Assembly: GCA_951812305.1 (NCBI GenBank) | Contig: CATOSB010000001.1 | Span: 310,001-374,000 of the forward strand | Direction: 5' to 3' | Length of the DNA stretch: 64,000 nucleotides | Source of the DNA: an uncultured Paracoccaceae bacterium | GTDB lineage: Bacteria; Pseudomonadota; Alphaproteobacteria; Rhodobacterales; Rhodobacteraceae | Part shown: one piece after another, positions 26,699 through 35,985 of the stretch | How positions within the stretch are numbered: position 1 is the first letter of the stretch | How the letters are laid out: every line of letters begins with the position of its first letter | Position numbers and translations under genes: made by a program | Notes under the pieces: generated by a model | Told to the model about the DNA's origin: nothing | The model's database searches: none | What the model saw: the letters and a program-made list of their open reading frames with translations, nothing else

Positions 26699-29287
26699 TT
26701 ACCCTCGCGTTGGGCGCGGGGTTGGTCTGGGTGATGTAACCGGGGCGGCACTCTGCCGTTCTTCCTCCCGCCTCTGGTCGGCGTCGGAGTTGTCGCGTTC
26801 TGCTTGCCGCTGCCGTTCTTCCTCCCGCCGTTGGTCGCTGTCGGAGGTGTCTCGCTCCGGGACTGCTGGTGACTCTTCCGGATTTTTGCTGTCATCGGGT
26901 GGAGGAGGTGGCTCCGGCGCATCGCCGACCCCGGTCAGATCGAGGGTTCGTGACACGGTTCGGTCGGGCGTTTCGATACCGGCGCCTTGGTAATAGGCGT
27001 CGACCTCGTCGATGGCGGTGAGGCGGATGCGGTCTTCGCCGCGCGGCTCGGTTCCGATGATGCGCAGATGGGCGTATGGCTCGGTGGCGGAGTGCAGCCG
27101 CCAGAGAGTGTCTGCGGGGTCGGCCCCGTCGGCGTCGAGGGGTTGGGGGAGTGGCTTTGCGAGCTTGAGGCGGTCGACGGGGCCGGTTGCTGCATCACCC
27201 GGATGCCGGCCCACGGCGCTGTCATGTATGCTGCCATCGGAGCTGCGGATCAGGATGCGGTCGCCGTCGTCGATCTCCACGGCACGGTCGATGCTCAGGA
27301 CAGTGCGTTGCGGGTTTGCGGTGGCGCGCCCGGCGATACCGCCGTCAAGCAGGCCGTGACTGAGGGCGACGACGTCGCCGCGGGCGATGGCGAGACCTTC
27401 GAGTCCCATGTCCCATGAGATGCGGCGGCGGTGATAGATCTGGCGGGCGGCCTGCAGCGCGCATTCTTCTTCGGCGCGGGCGGTATCGGTGATACCGGGG
27501 AATGTCACGGTTGTGGTTGATGCGGGGGGTCCGGTGAGGCCGGGCATGAGACGGCGCACGGTCTGCCATGTCCAGTCGCGATCCTTGTCGATATAGCGGA
27601 GCGCGATTTCCTCCGCCGCGGCGCCGCTGGCCCAGGCGATACGCAGGCTGCCGGGGATGATATTTCCCGGCGTGATCAGGGAGGAGACGGGGGTGTCGGG
27701 ATCGTCGTATATGACGCCGAGCCTGCCGCTGGCCCATGTCGGGGTGGCGCGGCCACAGCGGGCGACCATGGTCAGCAGGTCGCGGGCGACCATGGCGCTG
27801 GAGATGACGGCATCGCAGCGGAGCCCGTGGCGGGTGCAGAAGGCGGCCCATGCACGGATGGCATCAAGGTTGATGCGGGCGTCGGGAAGCCCTGCACCTG
27901 CGATCAGGCGGCCATCCACGCGGAGGCCCTTTGCGAGCCAGAGGAATATCCATGCCGGGTTGGAGTTGGGCTTCGTCTGCCAGCCGCCCTGGCCGTCGGG
28001 GACGGGCACGGGCTGGCGCGCCATGCAGGAGAGCCGGGGGGTGGAGCCTGAGAATTGGCCCGAGGCACGGATGCGCAGCCAGAGTCTTGTCTGTCCTCGG
28101 TAGTCGCCGGTGTCGGGACGGATCGAGCGGAGCGCGGTCCACTGCAGTATGTCGACGTCGCGGTTTCCGTCGGCGGGTGCGGCGGTGCGGCGAATGCGGA
28201 CATCCCATGTACCGGGGGACGGCAGGCGGATCACGGTCGAGCGCCGGACCTCGCTGGCGCGCTCGTCGCCGGCCAGGCTAAGCGTACCGGGTCCGAGGCG
28301 GGTCCATGGGTCGCTGGTGTCGGCCGGGCGCGCCTCAAGATCGAGGGTCACGGTGCGGCCCGATCCCTCGCCCTTGTCGTTATAGGCGGTTTGGCGGGCG
28401 GCGAGATCGATGGCGACATGGGTGCTCTTCTCCGCTGTCCGCCGGGTCTGCCAGTCGGTGTTGTCGAGCGCGGGTCCGGCTTCGGTGTGGATATCGGCGC
28501 GTTCGGGTCCTGCGCGGCCGCGCAGGATGTGGCGCGACACGTTCTCGAAACTGTCCAGCGGGGTATTTTCGATGCGGGTATCGGAGATCTCCGGGGCCCC
28601 TACACCGAGGCCGAAGACCTGGACGAGGTCCTGGTTATTGTCGTTGTCGAAGCGCGCCCAGGGCGCGGCGGCGAGATCGGGGAAGATGCGGTGCGCACCG
28701 AGGATGAGCGGGACGGGCGCATAGGGCCGTGCCCGGTTGGCGCCACCGGTGAGCGAATAGACGGGCTCCGGCCCGGCGGCGGCACCGGCGGGATCGGGGG
28801 GCGGAATGAGGGCGTTGAGGACGAGGCCGCCGGCGACCATTATGCCGGCGGAGACGAGCGAGGCCTGAAAGGAGGTTAGGCCCGCAAGGAAAGACGCGCC
28901 GGGCAGCCAGGCCCCGAGGGCGAGGAGCGCGATGGTGCCGATGATCTGGAGCGGATTGCTGTCGCCCCCGCCGGCGAGCGCGGGGCGCAGCGCCACATGC
29001 TGGCCGGCGCGGAGCCGGGTGCGGGCGCGGGCGGACGGTGGCACGGCGCGGCCATCGACGCTGACAAGGATGAGACCGGGACCGAGGCCGGGGAGCGCGG
29101 CGGCGGCGAGTGTATCGAGGGGGGTGCCGGGCGGCAGCATGATGGTGGTCCGCCCCTCTGCCGTCAGGGGGTGCGGCCAGATCTCGACGCTGCAGGGGGC
29201 ATGCAGGGGCTCTGCAAGGGCTGTGCGGCGGCGGTGGAGGGCCGCATCCGGGGTTCCGGTCGCCGCCTGGGGGAGGATCACAGCCAT
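26699..29287 (-). CDS. phage tail tip / host-specificity protein (gpJ-like)
   Basis: An 862-residue tail-tip protein. It begins with a soluble domain, then hydrophobic stretches near residues 110-160 (IIGTIALLALGAWLPGASFL). A long central region has VPLILGAHRIFPDLAA, SFENVSRHILRG and AWAAFCTRHGLRCDAV, as in lambda J/TipJ proteins. The C-terminal 70 residues are low-complexity, with a duplicated SDSDQRREEERQRQAERDNS unit. It is the last gene before the prophage end. It is expected to set receptor binding. Confidence 0.78.
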   Translation of the reverse strand: MAVILPQAATGTPDAALHRRRTALAEPLHAPCSVEIWPHPLTAEGRTTIMLPPGTPLDTLAAAALPGLGPGLILVSVDGRAVPPSARARTRLRAGQHVALRPALAGGGDSNPLQIIGTIALLALGAWLPGASFLAGLTSFQASLVSAGIMVAGGLVLNALIPPPDPAGAAAGPEPVYSLTGGANRARPYAPVPLILGAHRIFPDLAAAPWARFDNDNNQDLVQVFGLGVGAPEISDTRIENTPLDSFENVSRHILRGRAGPERADIHTEAGPALDNTDWQTRRTAEKSTHVAIDLAARQTAYNDKGEGSGRTVTLDLEARPADTSDPWTRLGPGTLSLAGDERASEVRRSTVIRLPSPGTWDVRIRRTAAPADGNRDVDILQWTALRSIRPDTGDYRGQTRLWLRIRASGQFSGSTPRLSCMARQPVPVPDGQGGWQTKPNSNPAWIFLWLAKGLRVDGRLIAGAGLPDARINLDAIRAWAAFCTRHGLRCDAVISSAMVARDLLTMVARCGRATPTWASGRLGVIYDDPDTPVSSLITPGNIIPGSLRIAWASGAAAEEIALRYIDKDRDWTWQTVRRLMPGLTGPPASTTTVTFPGITDTARAEEECALQAARQIYHRRRISWDMGLEGLAIARGDVVALSHGLLDGGIAGRATANPQRTVLSIDRAVEIDDGDRILIRSSDGSIHDSAVGRHPGDAATGPVDRLKLAKPLPQPLDADGADPADTLWRLHSATEPYAHLRIIGTEPRGEDRIRLTAIDEVDAYYQGAGIETPDRTVSRTLDLTGVGDAPEPPPPPDDSKNPEESPAVPERDTSDSDQRREEERQRQAERDNSDADQRREEERQSAAPVTSPRPTPRPTRG

Positions 29288-29691
29288 CGGTAGAGCCCGG
29301 CCAGGATCAGGCCCCGGTCTTCGAGCCGCGCCAGCGGATGCAGGCAGGTGCCGAGCCTGGCCATGTGATGCAGGACATGCGGGGTGCCGGGGGCGCCGGT
29401 CCAGAGCCCGATATGGTGGCCAAGGGCGCGGGTGCGGGCGGCGGCGCGCATCAGCACCGCATCGCCCTCTTGTGGCGCCTCACCGGTGTCGAGCGGTCGG
29501 GCAAAGTCGCCACCGAGCGCCGCGATGGCCCCGTCCCGCGCGCGCAGGCTGCCGGGGCTGGGTGGCAGGTCAAGGGCATGCCCGAACACGGCGTGGCGCA
29601 CCCGAGCGACCAGATCGGCGCAATCCTCCGCCGGCGCGCCGACCCAGGCGTCGGCCCAGTCGGGAGTGTGGGGGCGATCCTTACGCGTCAT
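29278..29691 (-). CDS. NlpC/P60-type tail peptidase (gpK-like)
   Basis: A 137-residue protein with a catalytic-type Cys in APAEDCADLVARVRHAVFG and later His residues (GHHIGLWTGAPGTPHVLHHM). This is the pattern of phage NlpC/P60 tail peptidases encoded beside gpJ. It would cleave peptidoglycan or act in tip assembly. The ATG at 29,691 is preferred over an upstream read-through frame. Its end overlaps the start of the J-like gene. Confidence 0.65.
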   Translation of the reverse strand: MTRKDRPHTPDWADAWVGAPAEDCADLVARVRHAVFGHALDLPPSPGSLRARDGAIAALGGDFARPLDTGEAPQEGDAVLMRAAARTRALGHHIGLWTGAPGTPHVLHHMARLGTCLHPLARLEDRGLILAGLYRWL

Positions 29692-30127
29692 CCGCCTCGA
29701 AGGCCTCGGCGACGCTCGTGATCCGGGTGCCGATCTCGATAAGCGCGGCGGCCTGCCCGCCGGTCTTGACCTTGTAGGGCAATTTGATGGTGCCGTCGGC
29801 GACGCCTGCCACAAGCGGGTCGAGCGCGTCGGCCAGCGGAGTGGCGGCGGTTTTCATGGCGGCGATATTGGCCGCAACCTTAAGCGCGGCGGTGAGCTTG
29901 CCGATTTCCACCAGCAGGAAGGTCACGCCGTCGCCATAGGTGCCGATCAGGGTCTCCGTATCGCCGACCGTGCTGTGTATTGTGCGCCGGGTCGCTGCCC
30001 TGATATCTGCGGCGTTTGCCTCCACGGTGACATCCTCCTTGCTGAGACCCTCTTCCGTGAGCCACTGGTCCACGTCCCCGAGCGCCATGGCGGCGATTGT
30101 TTCCGGGCCTTTTTTGATAAGTGCCAT
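29681..30127 (-). CDS. phage tail-region hypothetical protein
   Basis: A 148-residue helical protein beginning MALIKKGPETIAAMALGDVD with GGAGGACAA upstream. It contains TLIGTYGDGVTFLLVEIGKL and an Ala-rich helix. It lies between the peptidase and a structural protein in the leftward tail operon. Family not recognised. Confidence 0.55.
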   Translation of the reverse strand: MALIKKGPETIAAMALGDVDQWLTEEGLSKEDVTVEANAADIRAATRRTIHSTVGDTETLIGTYGDGVTFLLVEIGKLTAALKVAANIAAMKTAATPLADALDPLVAGVADGTIKLPYKVKTGGQAAALIEIGTRITSVAEAFEADDA

Positions 30128-30149
30128 TGTCTTGTCCTCCTGTTGTGGA

Positions 30150-31010
30150 TCAGTACGCGACCCCGGCGGGCAGCCGGTCATCGCCGTGGGTGTAGCGCCC
30201 GAGCGACTGGGCGTAGATGAACGCGCCGCCATGATCGCCGGTGCCGATATAGGGCAGCGCCAGCGCCACGGTCATGCTGCCTGTGCCCTCGAAGAGCGGC
30301 TGGTGGCATCCGCCCCAGCCGGGCCGGGTGTTGTGCAGATATGTCCAGCCATCGCCCTCGAGATCGCCCCCCGCCGTGAGGGTGGCCGACATGTTGTCGG
30401 AGGGATAGAAGGTGGTGGCCCCGTCATGCGTGACGACGTTGACAAAACAGGCGGCCTGGGTTTTGAACTCGCCCTTCCTCCAGCCGGTAAAGCGCGGGCA
30501 GCCCTGGCGCAGCACATAAAATCGCGCCGGCTTGCCGTCGCTCTGATCCGCTGTGATGTTGACATCCAACAGCAGGACGCGGAAATCCGATCCGTGCCAG
30601 GGAGTATCGCCGTCCGGCCCGTTGGTCGCCTTGTCGAGATCGCCGCCGAAGGCGATGCCTTTGTCGGAAAGCTTCTCCAGCGTGACCACATCGATTTTGC
30701 CCGTGGCCTTCGTTCCGTTGTAGAGATGGGTGGACCAGGCGGACCCGTTATGAGCCTCGAATATGTCGAATTCTGTGTTTACGCTTCCGCCGCAAAGGGT
30801 TGCGAATTTCCTGGTGTCGGCCAGCAGGTTGGGGGCGAGCGGGAACGATGCCTTTGCGCCGGCGACGAACGTATCGGCCCTACTCGCCGCGCTGATCGCG
30901 CGGCGGGCCGCGGCGGTCGCGGAGGCGCCCTGAGAGCGAATTTCACTGCTGACGGGTGCGGCATCGTTGATCGAGACGCTGCCCTGGCTCGTGGAGATGA
31001 TGGTGCTCAT
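30150..31010 (-). CDS. phage structural protein, unknown type
   Basis: A 286-residue protein starting MSTIISTSQGSVSINDAAPV. The body is beta-rich and aromatic (AFGGDLDKATNGPDGDTPWH, NTRPGWGGCHQPLFEGTGSM). The size and place between tail genes suggest a tail or tip structural protein. It overlaps the preceding gene (ATGTTGTGA). No family recognised. Confidence 0.5.
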   Translation of the reverse strand: MSTIISTSQGSVSINDAAPVSSEIRSQGASATAAARRAISAASRADTFVAGAKASFPLAPNLLADTRKFATLCGGSVNTEFDIFEAHNGSAWSTHLYNGTKATGKIDVVTLEKLSDKGIAFGGDLDKATNGPDGDTPWHGSDFRVLLLDVNITADQSDGKPARFYVLRQGCPRFTGWRKGEFKTQAACFVNVVTHDGATTFYPSDNMSATLTAGGDLEGDGWTYLHNTRPGWGGCHQPLFEGTGSMTVALALPYIGTGDHGGAFIYAQSLGRYTHGDDRLPAGVAY

Positions 31011-31348
31011 GTTGTGATGTCCTCCAAGACCTGGATGATGAATGTGTCGGTGCTCTTTACTGTATCCATGTCCGTAAATTGAATGTCCGCGTGCCAGCAT
31101 CCGGTAGGCCATTTGCTCGTCTCGTCCGCCCGCGCGGAAATGACGAAGCGGCCGCTCATCAGCGGATCGCCAACTATCACAGTCATTTTTACTTTCATTC
31201 CGGTTTGCGCGTGGCGCATCTGGCATTCCGGGGCCCAGACGCTCAGATCGCGAGATACCCCAGCATCTGCCCCCTTTGGTGGGGTCAGCCAGGCGGTGCA
31301 GTCGAGTGCGAGGCTGTCGCCGCGCTTGATGTATATTCTGTCCGGCAT
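31007..31348 (-). CDS. small phage tail-region protein
   Basis: A 113-residue beta-rich protein (MPDRIYIKRGDSLALDCTAW, then GRFVISARADETSKWPTGCW, HADIQFTDMD). The final DTFIIQVLEDIT strand resembles small tail-associated phage proteins that describe an applied constraint domain. The start is ATG after GGAGGAGAAACG. It is cotranscribed leftward. Confidence 0.5.
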   Translation of the reverse strand: MPDRIYIKRGDSLALDCTAWLTPPKGADAGVSRDLSVWAPECQMRHAQTGMKVKMTVIVGDPLMSGRFVISARADETSKWPTGCWHADIQFTDMDTVKSTDTFIIQVLEDITT

Positions 31349-31367
31349 GTCGTTTCTCCTCCTCAGA

Positions 31368-31841
31368 TCAGAACAGCCCCGGCGCGGTTGCGGGCTCGTA
31401 GCGCAGCGCCACCGCGGCGCGGTCGAGGCCGGGGTCGTACCCGAGCGTGGCGACGATCTCGACGGCGGTAACCTCGATGCCGAGCACGTCGAGCGTACGT
31501 TCCCAGTCGGGGGGATGGGCCCGGGAATCACCGTCGGCCAGGCAGAGCATGATCCGCACGCTGGCCCCGGCACCGCCGCCGGACCGCGCGATCCACGCCA
31601 TCGCCTCGCGCCCGACATTGTCCATGCGCAGCTCCGCGCGCGGTGCCCGCCCGGCCCGGTCGTCGGCCATCTTTAGCCGCAGCGCGATGGCGGTATATGT
31701 CTGCCCCGCGATGTCGCGGTCCCCCGGCGACACCGCCAGGCGCAGGGGATCGTCAAGTGCCGGGTGACAGATTTCCAGCGCCGGGACGATGTCCTCGGGC
31801 GCGAGTGCGCGCAGGGCGATATCGAAGCCGGGGGCGGGCAT
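31368..31841 (-). CDS. DUF1833-like phage tail protein
   Basis: A 157-residue protein with ALEICHPALDDPLRLAVSPG near residues 20-40 and YTAIALRLKMADDRAGRAPR, which fits the DUF1833 family of siphovirus tail-tip genes. It overlaps the preceding gene in an ATGA-type junction. It is probably a tail-tip component downstream of the tape measure. Confidence 0.6.
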   Translation of the reverse strand: MPAPGFDIALRALAPEDIVPALEICHPALDDPLRLAVSPGDRDIAGQTYTAIALRLKMADDRAGRAPRAELRMDNVGREAMAWIARSGGGAGASVRIMLCLADGDSRAHPPDWERTLDVLGIEVTAVEIVATLGYDPGLDRAAVALRYEPATAPGLF

Positions 31842-32206
31842 CAGGCGGGCCCCTCCAGCGTCAGGCGCAACTCCCAGCGGCGTTGACCTCCGGCGACACG
31901 GGCCCGGGCGGTGATGCCGCCGGCCCCGCCCCGGACACGGACGCGCAGGGATCCCGGCCCCAGCGGATCGGGAAAGGCGAACCAGCGATGGGCATGGGCG
32001 TCGGCCCAGCCTGAAAACCGCTCCAGCGCGGCATCGCTGTCGAGATGTGCGAGGATGTCCCATGTGCGCAGGCCCCGCCCCCGGCGGGCCTGGCGCACCG
32101 TGCCGTCCTCAAACGGCGTGCGCAGCACATCCTCCGCCCGGCCGATCTCGAACGCCTCGGCGTCGATCCGGGCCTCGAAGGGCCAGAGAGGCAGCGGCGC
32201 GCTCAC
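31841..32206 (-). CDS. phage tail-tip protein
   Basis: A 121-residue protein with WPFEARIDAEAFEIGRAEDV and LRTPFEDGTVRQARRGRG. The PFEDGxVR motif recurs in the separate gene at 48,638-49,057, which appears to be a distant relative. It lies between the tape measure and DUF1833 genes, where distal tail or hub proteins usually occur. Confidence 0.55.
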   Translation of the reverse strand: MSAPLPLWPFEARIDAEAFEIGRAEDVLRTPFEDGTVRQARRGRGLRTWDILAHLDSDAALERFSGWADAHAHRWFAFPDPLGPGSLRVRVRGGAGGITARARVAGGQRRWELRLTLEGPA

Positions 32207-35200
32207 CAGAAATCCCCCCGGCGTTTGCCGATCGCGCGGGACATGGTCTGGCTGATCGGCCCGCCGGTCGCGTCGTCCTCGGTGATGATCCGGACGACCG
32301 CCCCCTCGATGTCGGGTTCAATAGCCGCCTCGCGTGGCCGCAGCGGCGGCCCGGAGCCCTGGTTGTCGATATGGACGCGGAGTTGGCGAGGGCCGTCCGC
32401 CGCGCTGGCCAGCCGTTCCATGAGGGGCGTCAGGGAGGCCGCAAGCCGGTCGGCGATGTCCTGGCCGGTCGCCGCCGCCGACACACCGACGGTCGGGGCG
32501 GCGGGCTCGTATATTTTCGGGATCGTGGCGGGGTCGATGGCAACACCGCCCGCATGAAACCGCGGCCGGTCCAGCGAGGCCAGCGCCGCCTCGATCGCGG
32601 CCGCCTGGGGCGCGGTCAGCACCGCCTCGCCGGCGGTGAGAAGGGCCGGCACCTCGCGGGACGAGGGACCATGGCGGGAAGACGCAGTCACGATCTCGCG
32701 GGCGCGGGTGAGCGCTGTCGCCCCGGCCACACCGCCGGAATGATAGAGTGCAGGCGTATCGGTGACGACGCCGCCCACATGCCACGGCCGCGCGGTCGGT
32801 CGCGGAGATGTTGCCGGGGCGGCTCCGCCGCCGAATATCCCGCCAAGGACCTCGCTGAGCGCATCCGCCAGCGGCCCGGTGATGCCCTGGCGGATGACAA
32901 TGCGGGCGAGATCGGCCAGGATCGCATCGACCAGCCCGGAAAACTCAATCTTGCCGGTGGTGACAAAGCCCACCAGCGCGTCCTCCATGCCCTTCAGGGC
33001 GCGCGTGGTGGCCTCGGCGATCTCGTCGCCGGCGTGGATCGCGTCCTCGGCATAGTCCCGCAACGCCCCGGCCATGGCGGCGGCGCCCTGCGGGCCGAGG
33101 CGCAGCTCGCGATTGAGTTCCGCGGCCTCGGTTGCCGCCGCGATCAGCGCGGTCTCAAGCGCGCGGATCCCGGCGACCTGCGCGGCGGCGCCGGGTGCGT
33201 CGCCCACTTTGGCGATGGCCGCCTCGGCGAGATGTGCGGCCTCGGCCGCCGCAATGGCGCGGGCCTCCTCGACCTCGCCCAGGCCCTGCAGCGACACCCG
33301 GGCGCGCTCGGCGGTGCGGACATAACCCTCGAGCCGGCGCTCCAGCGTCGCGGTGGGATCGGCGCCGCGCCCGCCACCGCCGCGCCCGCCACCGCCGCGC
33401 CCGCCACCGCCGCGCCGGGCCTTGCGCAGTGCGGCCTCCGCGGCGGCGGTTTGCTGATTGAGGCGGGCCTCCTCGGCGGCTTCGTCGGCAGTGGTTTGCG
33501 CTGCAAGCCGCCGGTCCCGCAATATCTGTTGAATTATGCCGCTGTCCACGCCCTGGCCCCGGAGGCTGGCCTCCGCGGCGGCGATATTGCCCTCGGCGTC
33601 ATGCAGCGCCTCCGCGCGGGCCCTCTGCACCGGCTGGCCTACGGTCGCGGCACGGATGCGCGCGATCGCGAGGCCATGGCTTGCCCCGGCGGCGAGCCCA
33701 TCGAGCGCGGCCAGGGCGCGTTCGAATTCTTCGGCCAGCGTGCGCGCCTGCTCGGACATCGTGTCGAGGCCCGGGTTGCGGCCATCGGTTGCGAGCAATT
33801 CACGCAGATGGCCCTCGAGATCCACCACGTCACCCAGCAGCTGATCGTTCTGGGCTTGCTGATCATCCGTAAGGTCTGGGGCCGCATTGGCGGCGGCGCG
33901 GAGCGCATGGCGCAGCCTTGTGGCGGCCTCCTGCTGGGCCTTGATCCCGTCCGCGTCGCGGAGCGCCTCAAGCGCCGCGCCGACCTCTCTGACGGCGTCG
34001 ACGCTCAGACCCGTCTTCGCGGCCAGCTTCTCAAAGCCCGCCTCCGCCAGATTCAGGCGCTCTGCGATCTTATCCCCGACAAAGTCGGAATTCGTTTGCA
34101 GGTCAAAGACGGCCAGCGCCAGCGCCTCTACGGAGACACCGGCGGCTTTCGCCTCGTCGGCAATATCCGCAAATCCGAACTGGTAGAGAACATCGCGCGG
34201 GTTGACCCGTGACCATGGCTGGATCGCAGCATTATACTTCCGGCCAAAAGCCTCCGCATCGCCGGCGTGGGCAACATGCTGCCGGAACGCTTCTGCAAAC
34301 TCCAGCGCGGCTTTCTCCCCGGCGGCACGGGCGGAATATGCGGTCCTGTCGAGCGTCTTGGCGGCGAGATCGCCGGACAGAATGTCCTCGACCGCCTGCC
34401 GGGCGGCACGGGCGCTGGCGCGGCGTTCAATCTCCCGCTCGGCGGCGATGAGCGCGTAGACCCCGGCCGTCACTTCGCCGTATTTTTCGCGAATGGCGTC
34501 GAGATCGCCGCGCAGATCTTGCAGGCCGCGCAGCCGGTCGGTGCTGTCGGCCAGCCGGTCGGTGGCGTTGCCAGCCTCTTCGGCCGCCTCGCCGGCGCCG
34601 AAGAGATGCCCGGCCAGGGGGATGAGCACGGCCGAGGCGGTGCCGAGGACGACACCAAGAAGCCCGAACCCCGACAGCAACTGCGGCAACTGCTGGCTGA
34701 GCGCGCGGGAGGCCGCGGTGCCGGAGGCCATCTGCACCGCCACGTCCTGCACCTGGTAGCCGACATTGATCAGGGAGGCCCGGCTGGCCCCCATAGCCTG
34801 GCGATGGGCCAGGCCCGCCGCAGCCCCGGCCCGGGTGGCCCGGGTGAGCCGCTCCTGCGCGGTGGCGGCCTGCAATGCGGTCCGCGCGGCGCGCTGGGTG
34901 GCCATAACCGCGGAGGTCTCCGCCCGCGCCACACGCAGCGCCTCCCGTGCCGCGCGATCACGGTACACGGCCAGCTTCAGCGCCGCTCGGGCGGCCTTGG
35001 TATCCGCCGCACTTACGCGCTCCCGCACTGCGCTCAACTCCCGCGCGGCGCGCGCCGCATGCTGCGCGGCTGTCGCCTGTCCGGCAGTGGCCGCCGCCCC
35101 GGCCCGGGTGGCCCGGGTGAGCCGCTCCTGTGCGGTGGCGGCGCCGCGGGCGGCGGTGGTGCTGCGGGCGATGCCCGAGGCAGCCTGCTCATAGCCCCGC

Positions 35201-35319
35201 CCCGCGGTTCGCGCGGTGGTGCCGGCCTGCCCGGTCTCCGCGCGCAAGCGGCGCAATTCGGCGCGTGCCTGATCCAGATCGGCGCGGATCCGCAGGGCGA
35301 GGTCCAGATCGCCACTCAT
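32203..35319 (-). CDS. tail tape-measure protein
   Basis: 1,038 residues, the largest phage gene here. Long Ala/Arg/Glu helices contain repeated units (TAQERLTRATRAGAAA twice). A hydrophobic segment near residues 215-245 (LLSGFGLLGVVLGTASAVLI) and a Gly/Arg repeat (RRGGGGRGGGGRGGGGRG) near 630 follow. The C-terminal part holds MEDALVGFVTTGKIEFSGL and GGVVTDTPALYHSGGVAG, common in tape-measure proteins. It sets tail length and aids DNA entry. It directly follows the chaperone pair. Confidence 0.85.
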   Translation of the reverse strand: MSGDLDLALRIRADLDQARAELRRLRAETGQAGTTARTAGRGYEQAASGIARSTTAARGAATAQERLTRATRAGAAATAGQATAAQHAARAARELSAVRERVSAADTKAARAALKLAVYRDRAAREALRVARAETSAVMATQRAARTALQAATAQERLTRATRAGAAAGLAHRQAMGASRASLINVGYQVQDVAVQMASGTAASRALSQQLPQLLSGFGLLGVVLGTASAVLIPLAGHLFGAGEAAEEAGNATDRLADSTDRLRGLQDLRGDLDAIREKYGEVTAGVYALIAAEREIERRASARAARQAVEDILSGDLAAKTLDRTAYSARAAGEKAALEFAEAFRQHVAHAGDAEAFGRKYNAAIQPWSRVNPRDVLYQFGFADIADEAKAAGVSVEALALAVFDLQTNSDFVGDKIAERLNLAEAGFEKLAAKTGLSVDAVREVGAALEALRDADGIKAQQEAATRLRHALRAAANAAPDLTDDQQAQNDQLLGDVVDLEGHLRELLATDGRNPGLDTMSEQARTLAEEFERALAALDGLAAGASHGLAIARIRAATVGQPVQRARAEALHDAEGNIAAAEASLRGQGVDSGIIQQILRDRRLAAQTTADEAAEEARLNQQTAAAEAALRKARRGGGGRGGGGRGGGGRGADPTATLERRLEGYVRTAERARVSLQGLGEVEEARAIAAAEAAHLAEAAIAKVGDAPGAAAQVAGIRALETALIAAATEAAELNRELRLGPQGAAAMAGALRDYAEDAIHAGDEIAEATTRALKGMEDALVGFVTTGKIEFSGLVDAILADLARIVIRQGITGPLADALSEVLGGIFGGGAAPATSPRPTARPWHVGGVVTDTPALYHSGGVAGATALTRAREIVTASSRHGPSSREVPALLTAGEAVLTAPQAAAIEAALASLDRPRFHAGGVAIDPATIPKIYEPAAPTVGVSAAATGQDIADRLAASLTPLMERLASAADGPRQLRVHIDNQGSGPPLRPREAAIEPDIEGAVVRIITEDDATGGPISQTMSRAIGKRRGDFW

Positions 35320-35326
35320 GCCGGCG

Positions 35327-35560
35327 TCACCGTGTCAGCAGGCCTGCCGCCAGCGCCGTGGCAAGGGTCTGCGCCTCGCGGGCGCGCCGGGTCTCGCCGG
35401 CCTGCCACAGGAGCATGATCTGCCGCCATGTCAATGTGTCCGGGAGGGATCGGATGTCTCCGTGCCCCTCGGCGGCAAGGGTTGCGAGGATGTCTGCGAG
35501 GCCGACAGGCGTGCCATCCATCCCGGCCCGGCCTCGGCCACGATGTGGCGCACGAAAAAA
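35327..35560 (-). CDS. tail assembly chaperone extension (-1 frame)
   Basis: An overlapping -1 frame containing TPVGLADILATLAAEGHGDI, TWRQIMLLWQAGE and AAGLLTR, ending just before the tape-measure gene. It may be made as a fusion by slippage at 35,554-35,560 or separately from the ATG at 35,521. This matches the G/GT pair of many tailed phages, whose fusion product binds the tape measure during assembly. Confidence 0.65.
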   Translation of the reverse strand, partial: FFRAPHRGRGRAGMDGTPVGLADILATLAAEGHGDIRSLPDTLTWRQIMLLWQAGETRRAREAQTLATALAAGLLTR

Positions 35561-35985
35561 CCCATGTTCGCCTGCCAGAGCGCGCCCGAAACCTTTGCCG
35601 CATCCGCGTCCCGGAGCCGGGCCAGCCAGTCCACCTCGCGCCCGCAAGCGCGGGCCGCAATCTCCAGCCAGAGATCGCCATGAGCGGCAAGCGCCGCCTC
35701 TACCACGCCGCCCGAAGGCTCGGCCTCGTCGCCCACTTGTGCCGCCAGGTCGGCAATCAGCGGCCCGGCCAGCGCGCGGATCTCGAGCCCCTCGCGGAAC
35801 CGGAACTCGCGCACCGTGATCTGCACCGGTTTCCCGGTGTCCGGATCGGCCACCTCGAGCGCGATATCGGGATCGAGGATCTCGAGCGCCTTGGCATCGG
35901 ATGCCGGGGCGGGCTTTGGTGTGATGTTTCGTGCTTTTCGGGGTTTTCGGGGTTTTGCGGGTTTACGTGCCAAGGGGCTCTCCAT
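35431..35985 (-). CDS. tail assembly chaperone (zero frame)
   Basis: 184 residues. A basic start (LARKPAKPRKPRKARN) is followed by ALEILDPDIALEVADPDTGK, ITVREFRFREGLEIRALAGP and DWLARLRDADAAKVSGALWQ. By size and position immediately upstream of the tape measure, and with a -1 slippery heptamer in its 3' part, it is the short form of the chaperone pair. The start overlaps the tail-tube gene stop. Confidence 0.65.
   Translation of the reverse strand: MESPLARKPAKPRKPRKARNITPKPAPASDAKALEILDPDIALEVADPDTGKPVQITVREFRFREGLEIRALAGPLIADLAAQVGDEAEPSGGVVEAALAAHGDLWLEIAARACGREVDWLARLRDADAAKVSGALWQANMGFFVRHIVAEAGPGWMARLSASQTSSQPLPPRGTETSDPSRTH
35554..35560 (-). other. -1 ribosomal frameshift slippery site TTTTTTC
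   Basis: On the minus strand the zero-frame codons GGT TTT TTC contain T_TTT_TTC, a classical -1 heptamer. Slipping there carries ribosomes from the chaperone frame into the extension that ends at 35,327, and the extension frame is the -1 frame as required. Confidence 0.75.

Noticed and set aside
27768..27785. GACCATGGTC in the tail-tip gene as an operator
   Set aside because: Same partial core only, in the middle of a coding region without a downstream start.
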